DNA of 64,000 bases, taken from Anaeromassilibacillus senegalensis (GTDB taxonomy: Bacteria; Bacillota; Clostridia; Oscillospirales; Acutalibacteraceae). The position numbers were made by a program, and so were the translations under genes. Of this stretch, positions 51,165-61,503 are shown one piece after another; positions within the stretch are counted from its first letter, which is position 1, and each line of letters begins with the position of its first letter. Below the pieces are notes generated by a model. That model did not search any database. It was not told where the DNA came from and worked only from the letters and a program-made list of their open reading frames with translations. The stretch covers positions 1 through 64,000 of the forward strand of contig NZ_LN868536.1 in assembly GCF_001261775.1 (NCBI RefSeq), in the 5' to 3' direction.

Positions 51165-53231
51165 GTGAAACTGTACAATGCGAAAGATATTTTGAACATT
51201 GCAATCGCGGGGCACAGCGGCTCCGGAAAGACCTCAATTGCGGAGGCCATGCTTTACCTCTCCGGTGCGACGGACCGTTTCGGGAAGGTTGGAGAGGGCA
51301 ATACCGTGTGCGATTACGACGCGGAGGAGATTAAGAGAAAAGCAACCATCGGCGCGGCAGTAGCCCCGCTGGAGTGGAAGAATCATAAAATCAACCTGCT
51401 GGACGCACCGGGCCTGTTCGATTTTGAAGGCGCGATGTGCGAAGCGGTCCGCGCGGCGGATTCTGTCCTGATTGCGGTTTCCGGCAAGGACGGCGTGGCG
51501 GTCGGCACAGAGAAGGCGGTTGCGGCGGCGGATGCGCGCGGTCTGGCAAAGATTTTCTTTGTCAACGGCCTGTGCGATGAAAGCGCGCGTTTTTACCGCG
51601 TGTTTGAGGATTTGAAGGGCAGTTTCGGCCCGTCCGTGTGCCCGGTCGTGGTTCCCTACATAGAGGACGGCAAGGCAAATATCTATGTCAATATTTTGGA
51701 ATACAAAGCGTACGATTACTCCAATGGCAAGCCCGTGGAGGTCGCGATGCCCCCGATGGGCGACCGTCTGGAGGGATTGCGCACCGCTATTTATGAAGCG
51801 GTTGCGGAAACAAGCGACGAAATGTTTGAAAAATATTTCTCCGGCGAAGCTTTTACACCGGAAGAGGTTATCGTCGGCATCAGCAAGGGCGTAAAGTCCG
51901 GCTCGATCAGCCCGGTGTTCTGCGGCGACGCGCTCCTGATGCGCGGCATGGAGCAGTTCCTGGACGGCCTGACCTGGCTGGCCCCTTCCGCGCAGGAGAA
52001 GAGCGCGGAGGTTGGCGCGGACATCGACGGCAACCCGGTCGAGCTTTCCGTCAATCCGGACGGCGCGACAGCGGCAATTGTCTTTAAGACCATCGCGGAC
52101 CCGTTCGTTGGTAAGATGTCCTTCCTGAAAGTGATTTCCGGCAAGGTGGCGACGGATTCCCAGCTGGTGGATATGCGCACCGGCAACACTGAGCGCATCG
52201 GCAAGGTGGTTATGCTGCGCGGTAAAAAGCAGGAGGAGATGAGCTGCATCACGGCGGGAGACATCGGCGTTGTGCTGAAGCTGGGCGGCGTCGCCACGGG
52301 CGATACCCTCTGTTCTCCGACCCGCAAGGTCACGCTGGAGGGCATCACCTATCCCGTCCCGACGCTCTCCTTGGCGATTGTCCCGAAGAACAAGGGTGAC
52401 GAGGATAAGGTTGCGCAGGGCGTTTTCCGCCTGATGGAGGAAGATCCGGTCATTAAGTTTGTCAACAATGCGGAGACGCATCAGATGGTTCTTTCCGGAC
52501 TCGGTGAGCAGCATCTGGACGTGATCGTCTCCAAGCTCAAGAATAAATTCGGCGTGGACATCACGTTGGAGGAGCCGCGCGTGGCGTACCGTGAAACCAT
52601 CCGCAAGAAGGTACAGGTACAGGGACGCCATAAGAAGCAGACCGGCGGACACGGCCAGTTTGGCGATGTTTGGATTGAGTTTGAGCCGTGCGACAGCGAA
52701 GGCCTGGAGTTCGGCGAGCGCGTCGTCGGTGGTTCTGTACCGAAGGGCTATTTCCCCGCGGTAGAAAAGGGATTGCAGGACTGTATCGTACATGGGCCGC
52801 TGGCGGGATATCCGGTTGTTGGCCTGCGCGCGACGCTGTATGACGGCTCCTACCATCCGGTGGATTCCTCCGAAATGGCGTTTAAAATGGCGGCAACGCT
52901 GGCGTACAAGGCCGGCATGCCGATTGCCAGCCCCGCATTGCTGGAGCCGATCGGTATGCTGCGCGCGACTGTTCCGGATGCGAACATGGGCGACATCATG
53001 GGTGAAGTCAACAAGCGCCGCGGCCGCGTTTTGGGCATGGAACCCGCGGGCGAGGGCCAGCAGACGGTAGAGGCGGAAGTACCGATGGCGGAGATGCACG
53101 ACTTCAGCACTTATGTGCGCCAGGTGACGCAGGGACGCGGCAGCTTTACATTTGATTTTACACGCTATGAGGAAGCACCCGCACAGGTCGCGCAGAAGGT
53201 CATCGAGCAGGCCAAAGCTGACGCGGAATAA
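51165..53231 (+). CDS. EF-G-like translational GTPase paralogue
   Basis: 688 residues from GTG (AAAGGAG upstream). Domain order of EF-G: G domain with GHSGSGKTS (P-loop) and LLDAPGLFDF, domain II (LRGKKQEEMSCITAGDIGVV), and domains III-V (GLGEQHLDVIVSKLKNKFG, RRGRVLGMEP). The G4 motif NKxD reads NGLCDE here, so guanine specificity may be altered. Such EF-G-II/FusA2 paralogues in Clostridia accompany a canonical EF-G elsewhere; their task is not settled. Confidence 0.88.
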   Translation: MKLYNAKDILNIAIAGHSGSGKTSIAEAMLYLSGATDRFGKVGEGNTVCDYDAEEIKRKATIGAAVAPLEWKNHKINLLDAPGLFDFEGAMCEAVRAADSVLIAVSGKDGVAVGTEKAVAAADARGLAKIFFVNGLCDESARFYRVFEDLKGSFGPSVCPVVVPYIEDGKANIYVNILEYKAYDYSNGKPVEVAMPPMGDRLEGLRTAIYEAVAETSDEMFEKYFSGEAFTPEEVIVGISKGVKSGSISPVFCGDALLMRGMEQFLDGLTWLAPSAQEKSAEVGADIDGNPVELSVNPDGATAAIVFKTIADPFVGKMSFLKVISGKVATDSQLVDMRTGNTERIGKVVMLRGKKQEEMSCITAGDIGVVLKLGGVATGDTLCSPTRKVTLEGITYPVPTLSLAIVPKNKGDEDKVAQGVFRLMEEDPVIKFVNNAETHQMVLSGLGEQHLDVIVSKLKNKFGVDITLEEPRVAYRETIRKKVQVQGRHKKQTGGHGQFGDVWIEFEPCDSEGLEFGERVVGGSVPKGYFPAVEKGLQDCIVHGPLAGYPVVGLRATLYDGSYHPVDSSEMAFKMAATLAYKAGMPIASPALLEPIGMLRATVPDANMGDIMGEVNKRRGRVLGMEPAGEGQQTVEAEVPMAEMHDFSTYVRQVTQGRGSFTFDFTRYEEAPAQVAQKVIEQAKADAE

Positions 53232-53312
53232 ATAGAATCGTACAGCTTCATAAAGAACCAGATCAGGTGCCGTATCACAATTGGCAGGATGCATCGGAAT
53301 TGGTTGTATTTG

Positions 53313-53346
53313 ACGGCTCCTCCGCCTTTGGCGGGGGAGTCGTTTT
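53313..53346 (+). terminator. Terminator of the EF-G-like gene
   Basis: ACGGCTCCTCCGCC / GGCGGGGGAGTCGT, 14 pairs including G-T, with loop TTT and a short T-run. Confidence 0.85.
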
Positions 53347-53498
53347 GATACCGTCATTTCATGCAAAATCTGTGTTGTGATAGGGCGCCTTTCAGTTTAA
53401 TCCAAATTTAACCAAAGAAACATCTTGTTTTAATGAGAAAGCGGTATCCTTCCCTTGTCAGAAAAAATAAGAAAGACAGGAAGGAACGATTCATTACC

Positions 53499-54014
53499 AT
53501 GCGGGAATCATCCAATCACAAGTTGATCAAAACAGCGTTGCTCGCCTTTTGTATGCTGGTGCTGCTGGGCGGCGGAATTTTTGTGGGAATACAATACCAA
53601 AACTGGGCGGTTCAGCCGGCGGCTGCTCCGATGGAGCAGGAATTGGACGGGGCTGCCAAGGACTGGGCCGGAACCGTGCCGCCGGATCAAAGCGGCGAAA
53701 GCCAGCCGGGCATCAAGATTCCCGGTTATGCCTCCATTTCCATCCCGGCCAACGAGCAGGATGTCAAAATTTCTCTGCTGAACCCAGAGGAAAACCCCTG
53801 CTATTTTACCTTTGAATTGGTGCTGGACGACACGGGCGAGACGCTCTATGCCTCCAAGCTGGTGGAGCCGGGCAAGGCGATTCAGGAGCAGACCCTTTCC
53901 CGATCGCTGGATGCGGGAGAGTATGGGGCGACCATTAAAATTTCCACCTTTTCTTTGAAAGATCAGGCGCAGATGAATGGGGCGAATGTAAAGACCAAAC
54001 TGGTGGTAGTCTGA
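53499..54014 (+). CDS. Membrane-anchored extracytoplasmic beta-domain protein
   Basis: 171 residues from ATG at 53499; the ribosome site AGGAAGGAA is 12 nt away, so the start is uncertain (an in-frame ATG at 53433 has none). One N-terminal membrane helix (about 10-32), linker, then a compact beta domain (IKIPGYASISIPANEQDVKISLLNPEENPCYFTFELVLDD...GKAIQEQTL) seen in many Clostridial surface proteins. Followed 73 bp later by a second secreted protein, likely its partner. Confidence 0.72.
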   Translation: MRESSNHKLIKTALLAFCMLVLLGGGIFVGIQYQNWAVQPAAAPMEQELDGAAKDWAGTVPPDQSGESQPGIKIPGYASISIPANEQDVKISLLNPEENPCYFTFELVLDDTGETLYASKLVEPGKAIQEQTLSRSLDAGEYGATIKISTFSLKDQAQMNGANVKTKLVVV

Positions 54015-54087
54015 GCCAATCCTCATCCCGTCCTTCCGGACCGGATGTTTTGATAGATCATTTCAATGATGAATGGAGGAAGTCAAA

Positions 54088-54624
54088 ATGAAAAAAATGG
54101 TAAGTTTCTGTATGGCGGCGGTTCTGGCCGCGGCGGTGTCCACCTCGTCGTTTGCCGCGACGAAAGCCGTCAACCCCGGGTCTATGGAGTTTCATCAGGA
54201 TTCCTTTACAGAGGGTGAAGTCGGCGTCGAACTGGAATATGAGGCGGTCGCGGAGCCGACATACACCATCACAATCCCGATGGGACTTGAGTTGGTCAAA
54301 GGCGGAGCGACCTCCACCTTCAAAGCGGAGGATATCTCCAACTTGGATGGCGGTAAGGTCGTGATGACCATCGTCAGCACCCGCAAGTCCGGTATGCCGG
54401 CAGCCTGCCCGGATTTTGCGCTTTATCGCGGGCACAACTATGTCCCCTATGAAGTGCAGGGCTTTTATGAAGACGGCAGCTCCAGAATGGTCCGGGAGCT
54501 GAACAAAGAGGTTCTTTCCTTTGACAAAGACGGCGAGTACAAATACCGCGTGATTCCCGCTTCCGTCATTCCGGAAACCGGCACCTACTGGGGCAACCTG
54601 ACCTTTCAGTTTGATATTGTCTGA
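54088..54624 (+). CDS. Secreted surface protein, unknown family
   Basis: 178 residues. Signal peptide KKMVSFCMAAVLAAAVSTSSFA, then a beta-rich domain (ELEYEAVAEPTYTITIPMGLELVKGG, ...TGTYWGNLTFQFDIV) resembling WxL-like or coat-type beta sandwiches with a TYTITIP motif. GGAGG precedes the ATG. Probably encoded with the upstream membrane-anchored protein. Exported; function unknown. Confidence 0.7.
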   Translation: MKKMVSFCMAAVLAAAVSTSSFAATKAVNPGSMEFHQDSFTEGEVGVELEYEAVAEPTYTITIPMGLELVKGGATSTFKAEDISNLDGGKVVMTIVSTRKSGMPAACPDFALYRGHNYVPYEVQGFYEDGSSRMVRELNKEVLSFDKDGEYKYRVIPASVIPETGTYWGNLTFQFDIV

Positions 54625-54672
54625 AATTTGCAAACCTGAACGATCCTGTTTTAATAATCCTACTTTGCAGAG

Positions 54673-54707
54673 AGCTGTTGCGGCAATTAGGCCGGAACAG
54701 CTTTTTT
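54673..54707 (+). terminator. Terminator after the secreted-protein pair
   Basis: AGCTGTTGCGGC / GCCGGAACAGCT with six T. Confidence 0.88.
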
Positions 54708-54722
54708 GCGTGCGTATAACGA

Positions 54723-54757
54723 GCAACGGCCCCCGCGTTCTGCGCGGGGGCCGTTGC
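54723..54757. terminator. Very stable hairpin after the terminator
   Basis: GCAACGGCCCCCGCG / CGCGGGGGCCGTTGC, a perfect 15-bp stem with a 5-nt loop and no T-run. The CAACGGCCCC part equals the last stem of the family-B repeats, so it may be a remnant of one. Confidence 0.6.
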
Positions 54758-54860
54758 CATGTAAATGCGAGTGGTTGCATTAAAAGTTTCTCTAAACGGA
54801 GCCGTTTCAAGCGCTGTTCAGCAAAGAACGGTTCCTCCCAAACAACTTGAAAGGCGTTTC

Positions 54861-57800
54861 TCAGACAATTGTTACAACACAGTGCCGCTGCGGTTTTTCA
54901 TCAGCTGTTGCGGTGTACACGCCGGTGCTTTGGCCTGGAGTGCCAATGGCATAGACCCGGAAGTAATAATCGCTGCCGATCCGCACTGCAAACTGCGTTT
55001 TCAGGATCTGTCCATTGCCGACCGTAAAGCTCGGTGCAGTAGTACCGGAAGCCGTCATTTTAAAACAGTAGGCATGTCCGCGTGTTAAAGTGAAATCGGT
55101 AGTCGTATCGCAGTGTACAGAAGCGCTGCTACCCTGCGCAGAGACGATGCCGGAAGCGCCGTAAGAGTTGCCACGCGGCGGTAGCGATTGGCTGTTTTTA
55201 TTCCCGGCGGACACCGGGCGGCCCGCGGGAACCAGGCTGTTCCGTGCGGTACGCGCGTGTTTCACCGCGCTGTCAATGGTGTCCTGCCGGCTTTCGTCCA
55301 CCGTGTCATCCGTTAGAATTTGTTCCAGGTCCGCTATCGCGGCGGCCACATGCGCATAGCTTTGTTTGGTGTAGTCTGCTGGGCGAAGTTTCTTGAGCGC
55401 GTTCAATACAACTTTTAATTCGGTCTTGTCCGCCCGTTTGCGGAGTGCTGCCATTGCTTCTGTAAGCGTCTGCGCCGCCGCGTCGATCACACGCTGCGAA
55501 GCATCCTGCTCCAGGGAAACTGCTTCCTTCAGCGCTGCAAAGAAAGCTTCCTGTCCGTCCGGCAGGTACGTATCTGTCTCAATTTCCTCTGCGGTCTGCT
55601 CTGCGGCGGCAATGAGAGCGTCGAGCGCCGTCCGGTCGGCAAGGCGTTTTAACGCATATGCCGCGTCCAGAAGCGCCTGACAGGCTGCGTCGATGTCGCC
55701 CGCCAACGCCTCGGAATCGTCCATAACCGCCAGTGCTTCCTGCAATGCGCCGGCCAATGCGCTCCAGGTTTCGCTGGTAAAGTCCTCTTCGTCCAGTTGT
55801 TTCAGGACGGTGAGCAGGTCTTCCAGTGCACGCTTGTCGCCGGGTTTAAATTCCAGGTAGTGGATGGCGTGCAGGAGGTCGGTCCAAGCCCGGTCGATTT
55901 CCGCCTGTGTGGCGAGCGGGTCGTCAATCGCGTCTCTGGCGGTCTGATAGGCGTGCAGGAAGGCTTCTTGAACCTCGGGAATCAGTTGGCCTACTGTGCC
56001 ATTGTCCACATAGGATTTGGCGTAATCGAAGGTCTGTTTTAAAATGGTTTTGCTCGTCAGTTCAAACAGGAAATTCAGCTGGACGGGTTTGCCCGCGGCG
56101 ATAAAGTCGTAGGTATATGAGGGTTTGCCGACCAGTTCCGTTTGGCCGTTGACCGTCACGGCGCGGAACGTGCGGTCTTCCAGACGCGGCGCGAAGGTCA
56201 GGGTGAAGGTGGTTCCGCTCTCCACATCTTTTGCGGCAAACTTTCCGGTCAGGTCCGCCAGCTTCTGCGGTTCTCCGTTGACCTCCAATGAGACGTCCCT
56301 GCCGGAATAGGTTACGATAACGTCCGTTTGCGAAACGGAGTGCGGTGTCAGATCGATGCAGTCGAGCTGGGCAAAGCTGTTTTCCAGCCCGGAATGGGTA
56401 AAGGTGATGGTGTTGGTTCCCTCGCTCAGCTGAATTGTTACCTCATAGGTGTGCCAGTCGCCCCAAGAGGTTGCGTTGGGATACGAAATAAGTTGTGCAT
56501 GTGCGGTGTCGCCGTTGATAAAGAATTTATGTGATGCGTTTGGAAAGGCCGTATGGCCGTCCGCTGTGACGGCCATTTGATACATCCCTGCCGATGGGGC
56601 CTCTACCGTAAAGGTAACGGTGGCATTTTCGTTGTCGATGGAGGCCACGTGTTGGCCGCCGGAGGACGTTGCACCGCTTGCAACTGCCGCGGGCGCGGTG
56701 ACGGTACCTTGCTCCGCTTCATACCGCACCGTCGGATTTTCCGTTTCGACGGGCAGAACCAGGTCGATGCAGTCGAGCTGGGCAAAGCTGTTTTCCAGCC
56801 CGGAATGGGTAAAGGTGATGGTGTTTTCACCCTTATTAAGCATGATGTCGACCGGGAACTGCCGCCAGTTAAACCAGCCGGTTCCGCCGGGATAACGGAT
56901 GATCTGCGCGTTTTTTGTGTCGCCATTGACGTAGTATTTGTGGGAGGCGTTCGGGAAGGAGGGGTGGCCGTCCGCAGTGACGATCAGTTCATATTTGCCG
57001 GCGGCAGGGGCCTCAACGGTAAAGGTTACGGCAGCGTCCCCATTGTCGATGGACTGAACATGTTTGCCGCCCGACGATGCCGGGTGGCTTCCCACAAACG
57101 CGGGCGCAGTAATGGCCGCATCCTCCGCCTCATAGCGGACAACGTTGTCAAGCACCGTTACCTCTGCGGAGACGGTCAGGCGGTTGCTGTTTACATAAAG
57201 TGCGGAGGGAGCCGGCGTCCCGATAAAGTTGTAGACGCCCGGCACGGACGGGTCGTAGGACGTACATCTCCAGGCGGAGATTTTTGCCGTTGTGGTCGTG
57301 GCGGGGTCTCCATAGGTGACCTCCACCTCCTGCGGCAGCTTGGAAGCGACGTCATTCAGGGAGAGGTATTTTCCAACCTGGATGCCCTCTACTGGGGCGA
57401 CGCCGGTCAGCGCCGGGCGGGTTTCTCTGCCGGTTTCCTTTAGGCCGGTTTTCAGGCAGCTTTTGGCGAGGTCGTAGTCCATCTCATTGGGTTCATCCGT
57501 TGTAAGGACTCGTTCGGCTTCGGCGATTGCCTTTTGCAGGCGCGCCCAGGCCTCATCCGTATAATCGGCCTGAGAAGCGGTGCGGGCTTCGTCGAGTGTC
57601 TCAAGCAGGGGGGCTGCATAGCCTGTCAGGTCGGGGCGCACACCCGGGGTAAATACATATTCGGGGGAGTAAATGGTTTCATATGCGTCGCTCAGGCGCA
57701 GGTAATAGGAAATACCGTTTTCCAGACCGGTGACGCTGGCTTTATCGCTGGCGAATTTGCTGTTGATGCCGTATACCACATGGTCATACACGCCCGGAGC

Positions 57801-60800
57801 GGTTCCGTACGCAATTTTCATCTCGCTGGAAGGCCGTTTGTAGGCAAGCTGTGCGCCTTCGTATACACTGTAAACGAGGTCGTCGTAGAGTATGTCTGTG
57901 GGTTCTACCGGAACCTCAGCCGCCTCCTCGCGCTCGGCCTCCGTTAGATTTCGCACGCGGAAGGAGGAAACTTCGAACGCCTTGTTCCAGGAACGCACGC
58001 CGACTCTGCCGTTCTCATAGCGGGAATCGGTGAACTGGCAGGCCTTTTCACCGTCAATGTAGATGAGGATCCGGGCGCCGCAGGTTACAACCTTGACGGA
58101 ATAGGTTTTCCCGGCCTGAATGTCGTAGGGGGTATCCTTGACTAGGTTCCAGCCGTATGCGCTGTATCCAAAGCGAACCGCGCCGCTCATCAGGCCGACA
58201 TAGTAGCCGCGGTAGGAATCGGTGGTAGTACTTGCGCTTTCGTCGACGTCGGTAACGCGGAACATGATGCCGAAATCAGCGCCGCCGGCACTGTCCGTCC
58301 GCAGGTCCGCTTCAACCGCGTAGTCGGTCCAGGCTTCATCACCCGCGACAGCCTTGACGTTTCCATCGGAGGCGATCTGTATCTTGCCCTCTGCAAAGGT
58401 AACGGCGCCCGGGGTGCCGGAGGGGCTCCACAGCCTGGCGCTGGCTTCGGGATCGCTGAAGTCGTCGTAAAATTCGGCTTTCGGCACGTCTGCTTCGGAA
58501 CCGGATCCGCTGGTCGTGACAGAAATTTCCTCTGACTCGACCGTTCTGCCGTTTAACAGCATGGAGAGTTTACAATAGTAAGTCGTGTTTTCCCGCAGCC
58601 CGGTAAGGTTGGCGACGTTGGTACGGAAGCCGGAGGCGGTCGTGGTATATTCGCCGCTTTCAGTGCCGTACCGCACGCGGTAGAAGCCATCCGCCCGGCT
58701 GACGTTGGTGGTCAGGCGGATGGAAGTGGCGTCAGACGCTGTCTCTGTGATTTCCGGCTGGATCAGTCGGTCAATGGGAATGATTTCAATTTGCTCAATG
58801 GTGACGCCGCTGTCCCCGAAGAAACGGATGTTGTTGTACTGCCCGTAGCCGAACTGGAATCCCTTGACCGTGGTTCCCAGCATGGAGTCCTCCTGCGCCG
58901 GCAGCAGGCCAACCAGATTGTCAATAACGACCGGTTCGCCGCCTTCGGCAAAATCGATCTCCTGGTTGTACTTTGCATTGAGATTCAGGCGCAGCCTGCC
59001 CGCGCCGCGGTAGGATATTTTCAACTGGTAGTTTTCCGCGTTGGGCACTATCACATTGTCAAACTCCAGAACCGGCTCGCCGTCCAGCGTTTTGGAATCG
59101 GCTTCCCTGGCCTTTCGGACGACGGTTTCTTCCGCATCGCCCACACGGGGCATCTGTACGATGCGCAGGCGGCTGCAGCCGTAAGGGACCAGCTCAATCT
59201 GCTCCTGCAGCGCCGGATCGGCCTGGATAGGGGAGTAGGGCGGCTCCGGAACCACGTTGTTGAGCAGCTGCCATTCCGGCACAATCTGCCCTGTGGCCCG
59301 GATGGTGACGGGGGCGTTGGCAGTGTGGAAGGGCTGCAGTGCAATCTCATCTGCAACCGTGACGTCAAACGAAGCGGATGGGTCGTCCTGATCGTAAACC
59401 AGCGCGTAGTTCCACCGGCTGGCCGGGGTTACCTCGCGGGAGGGGAACGCCTTTGTGGGAGCCACGCCGCCGGGACTCATTTTTAATACGCGCGGATCGT
59501 CCATCTCAGGGTCCGGCGTGTGCCAGTCCTCTTTTACATGGATGGTGTAGATCAACGGGCCGCGCTCCACGGCGGTGGAGTTGTTATACCAGGTGCTGGT
59601 GTGGATTTCCATTGGGAAATCGACGTCCACCGTATCGCCAAAGGCCCACTCGCGGTCGATCGTGAAATAGCCGTTGGAAAGGATTCCTTCCGCCGGTTCG
59701 CCGTTTACGGTAAAAGACGGCGATTCACACCAGTCCGGAACGCGCAGCAGCAACGGAAATTGTGCAGATTCTCCCTCATAGTGCAGCGCAATTGCACCGT
59801 CGAAGGGGTATTTGGTCTCCTGGTCAAATACAGCGGTTTTACCGTCTGCGACCTTTGCCTGCACGCGGTTGGGACCGTAGGATATGACCGCCAGGCCGTC
59901 GTCCGCCGTTGCCATCCACATGTTCTGAATAAATTTGGGCCAGCCCATGTGCATGTTGGAGATACAGCAGGCGTCGCCCGCCGGGGCCGCAAAGGCACTG
60001 CTGTTCCCGTGGTCGTGAATGAATTCATGCGCGCCGTTGGTGGCCATCATCTGGCTCTGCGCCTGGAAATAATTGTGCGCGGTGAAGTCGGGCGTATAGC
60101 CGGCGGGCAGGTTGTTGTAGGCAACCCGTTCCATGTCGTCGCCGATCCAGCTATCGCCCAGGATGCGCATGGCGACGCCGTAGGACTGCAGGCTTTCCAC
60201 CACGGAACAGAGCTCAGCGCCCATATGGGGCAGGTTGTCGCGGGCCCATTCGTCTGAATTCGCCAGCCCATCCACGCGCGCGTGGTCGATGCCCATATTG
60301 AAAATACCCTCGCGGATGGCGGTACGGTCGCGCTCCGCGCCGGTAAACTGGTACTGCACCGGCGGGGATTTCATCGCCTGTGTGGTATTGACTACGTGAT
60401 TGCGCACGGTGCTGTCGTGGAAAATGGTGGTCCAGTCGTTGTAATTGCCAAAGATACCGTGCGAATTTTTCATCAGCTCTTGGGCGACCTCAATCAGCCA
60501 TGCGCTGGAGGCAGGATCCTCCGGATCGTAAACGCGGTTGTAATACCACAAAACAACTTCGGCATTATCTCCCGCGCGGGCGGCTGCCCAGCTGGTCACC
60601 GGATAACCGGGTAGGCGGTCGTGCTGGAACCGGAAGTATTTTTTAAAGAAGGGGAGTACCCGCTCGTCCGGTACGCCGGTATACTCGGTATATTCGTAGT
60701 AGTCGCGGATCGCTTCGATCATAATCATGCGGGGCCACCAATCCCAGCCGGCAGACGTGCCGTCCCCGTCGGCAAGGGGACCGAAAAAGCCGTTTTCGCG

Positions 60801-61208
60801 CTGGTGGTCTAGGCTGAAGTCGATCCACTCCATCGCTTTTTCCTGAAGCTCCGCGTCATCCAGCACGAAGGCCAGAGAAATCAGGCCGCGCGCGTAGTAC
60901 GGCCCGCGCTCCCAGCCGTCCCCAGAGCCGCCGCGCCAGCCGTTGCTGCTCTTGTACATCTCGTACAGGTCGTGCATTTCCCCCGTCATGCCATGCTTTT
61001 GCAGCAGAAGCTGCTGCTTGAGCCAGTCCTTTGCCTGCACGGCGCTCATCGGCAGCTGTACGAACGGGGACGGTTCCAGGTCGCCCTGGTTGGAATAGTA
61101 ATTCCGGCTCCCCACCCGAGGCGGCTCCGTGCGGGCGGCGGCGAGCCCCGTCAGGGTGCTCAGCACCATCATCAGTGCCAGAATAACGGCGGTCAATCGC
61201 TTGATCAT
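54861..61208 (-). CDS. Giant secreted GH127-type (DUF1680) beta-L-arabinofuranosidase-like protein
   Basis: 2115 residues after AAAGGAGG. Signal peptide (1-25). GH127/DUF1680 catalytic part about 45-680, with the zinc-cysteine site: Glu332-x-Cys334 (GAELCSVVES) and Cys414-Cys415 (GDACCISN), matching the Glu/Cys/Cys-Cys set of characterised GH127 enzymes. Then Fn3 (about 817-900), a LamG/DUF1080-like sandwich (906-1110), a helical FIVAR-like module (1190-1250), an Ig-like module (1270-1350), two near-identical CBM6/35-like domains (1357-1490, 1494-1625), several FIVAR-like helical modules (1720-2000) and a C-terminal beta domain. It probably digests plant arabinan or arabinosylated glycans outside the cell. 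Confidence 0.9.
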   Translation of the reverse strand: MIKRLTAVILALMMVLSTLTGLAAARTEPPRVGSRNYYSNQGDLEPSPFVQLPMSAVQAKDWLKQQLLLQKHGMTGEMHDLYEMYKSSNGWRGGSGDGWERGPYYARGLISLAFVLDDAELQEKAMEWIDFSLDHQRENGFFGPLADGDGTSAGWDWWPRMIMIEAIRDYYEYTEYTGVPDERVLPFFKKYFRFQHDRLPGYPVTSWAAARAGDNAEVVLWYYNRVYDPEDPASSAWLIEVAQELMKNSHGIFGNYNDWTTIFHDSTVRNHVVNTTQAMKSPPVQYQFTGAERDRTAIREGIFNMGIDHARVDGLANSDEWARDNLPHMGAELCSVVESLQSYGVAMRILGDSWIGDDMERVAYNNLPAGYTPDFTAHNYFQAQSQMMATNGAHEFIHDHGNSSAFAAPAGDACCISNMHMGWPKFIQNMWMATADDGLAVISYGPNRVQAKVADGKTAVFDQETKYPFDGAIALHYEGESAQFPLLLRVPDWCESPSFTVNGEPAEGILSNGYFTIDREWAFGDTVDVDFPMEIHTSTWYNNSTAVERGPLIYTIHVKEDWHTPDPEMDDPRVLKMSPGGVAPTKAFPSREVTPASRWNYALVYDQDDPSASFDVTVADEIALQPFHTANAPVTIRATGQIVPEWQLLNNVVPEPPYSPIQADPALQEQIELVPYGCSRLRIVQMPRVGDAEETVVRKAREADSKTLDGEPVLEFDNVIVPNAENYQLKISYRGAGRLRLNLNAKYNQEIDFAEGGEPVVIDNLVGLLPAQEDSMLGTTVKGFQFGYGQYNNIRFFGDSGVTIEQIEIIPIDRLIQPEITETASDATSIRLTTNVSRADGFYRVRYGTESGEYTTTASGFRTNVANLTGLRENTTYYCKLSMLLNGRTVESEEISVTTSGSGSEADVPKAEFYDDFSDPEASARLWSPSGTPGAVTFAEGKIQIASDGNVKAVAGDEAWTDYAVEADLRTDSAGGADFGIMFRVTDVDESASTTTDSYRGYYVGLMSGAVRFGYSAYGWNLVKDTPYDIQAGKTYSVKVVTCGARILIYIDGEKACQFTDSRYENGRVGVRSWNKAFEVSSFRVRNLTEAEREEAAEVPVEPTDILYDDLVYSVYEGAQLAYKRPSSEMKIAYGTAPGVYDHVVYGINSKFASDKASVTGLENGISYYLRLSDAYETIYSPEYVFTPGVRPDLTGYAAPLLETLDEARTASQADYTDEAWARLQKAIAEAERVLTTDEPNEMDYDLAKSCLKTGLKETGRETRPALTGVAPVEGIQVGKYLSLNDVASKLPQEVEVTYGDPATTTTAKISAWRCTSYDPSVPGVYNFIGTPAPSALYVNSNRLTVSAEVTVLDNVVRYEAEDAAITAPAFVGSHPASSGGKHVQSIDNGDAAVTFTVEAPAAGKYELIVTADGHPSFPNASHKYYVNGDTKNAQIIRYPGGTGWFNWRQFPVDIMLNKGENTITFTHSGLENSFAQLDCIDLVLPVETENPTVRYEAEQGTVTAPAAVASGATSSGGQHVASIDNENATVTFTVEAPSAGMYQMAVTADGHTAFPNASHKFFINGDTAHAQLISYPNATSWGDWHTYEVTIQLSEGTNTITFTHSGLENSFAQLDCIDLTPHSVSQTDVIVTYSGRDVSLEVNGEPQKLADLTGKFAAKDVESGTTFTLTFAPRLEDRTFRAVTVNGQTELVGKPSYTYDFIAAGKPVQLNFLFELTSKTILKQTFDYAKSYVDNGTVGQLIPEVQEAFLHAYQTARDAIDDPLATQAEIDRAWTDLLHAIHYLEFKPGDKRALEDLLTVLKQLDEEDFTSETWSALAGALQEALAVMDDSEALAGDIDAACQALLDAAYALKRLADRTALDALIAAAEQTAEEIETDTYLPDGQEAFFAALKEAVSLEQDASQRVIDAAAQTLTEAMAALRKRADKTELKVVLNALKKLRPADYTKQSYAHVAAAIADLEQILTDDTVDESRQDTIDSAVKHARTARNSLVPAGRPVSAGNKNSQSLPPRGNSYGASGIVSAQGSSASVHCDTTTDFTLTRGHAYCFKMTASGTTAPSFTVGNGQILKTQFAVRIGSDYYFRVYAIGTPGQSTGVYTATADEKPQRHCVVTIV

Positions 61209-61503
61209 AAATACTTCCTCCTTTTTTGTTTTATCCTCTTTTTGTCCTTATCCAGCAGGCGATACGCTGTTGTCATGTACAGTATAGAGGTCCAGTTTTC
61301 CGCTTGTATTTACAAAAATTTAGCAGGTTTATACGATATTCTGTTGAAATTCCTTTATTAAGCAACTGGAAGAATCAAATTGGGGTATTTGTTTCACATA
61401 CCAGAAATTGGAAGGCCTTTTTGCGGCAGACGGCATGTTTTTGCAGTGCGGGGCATACCTATTAAGGACGAGAAAGCGGCAGGCGCCGCGGGGAGGGATC
61501 ATT

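Noticed and set aside
51234..53366. 710-codon frame opposite the EF-G-like gene
   Set aside because: Antisense shadow without start signals or family similarity.
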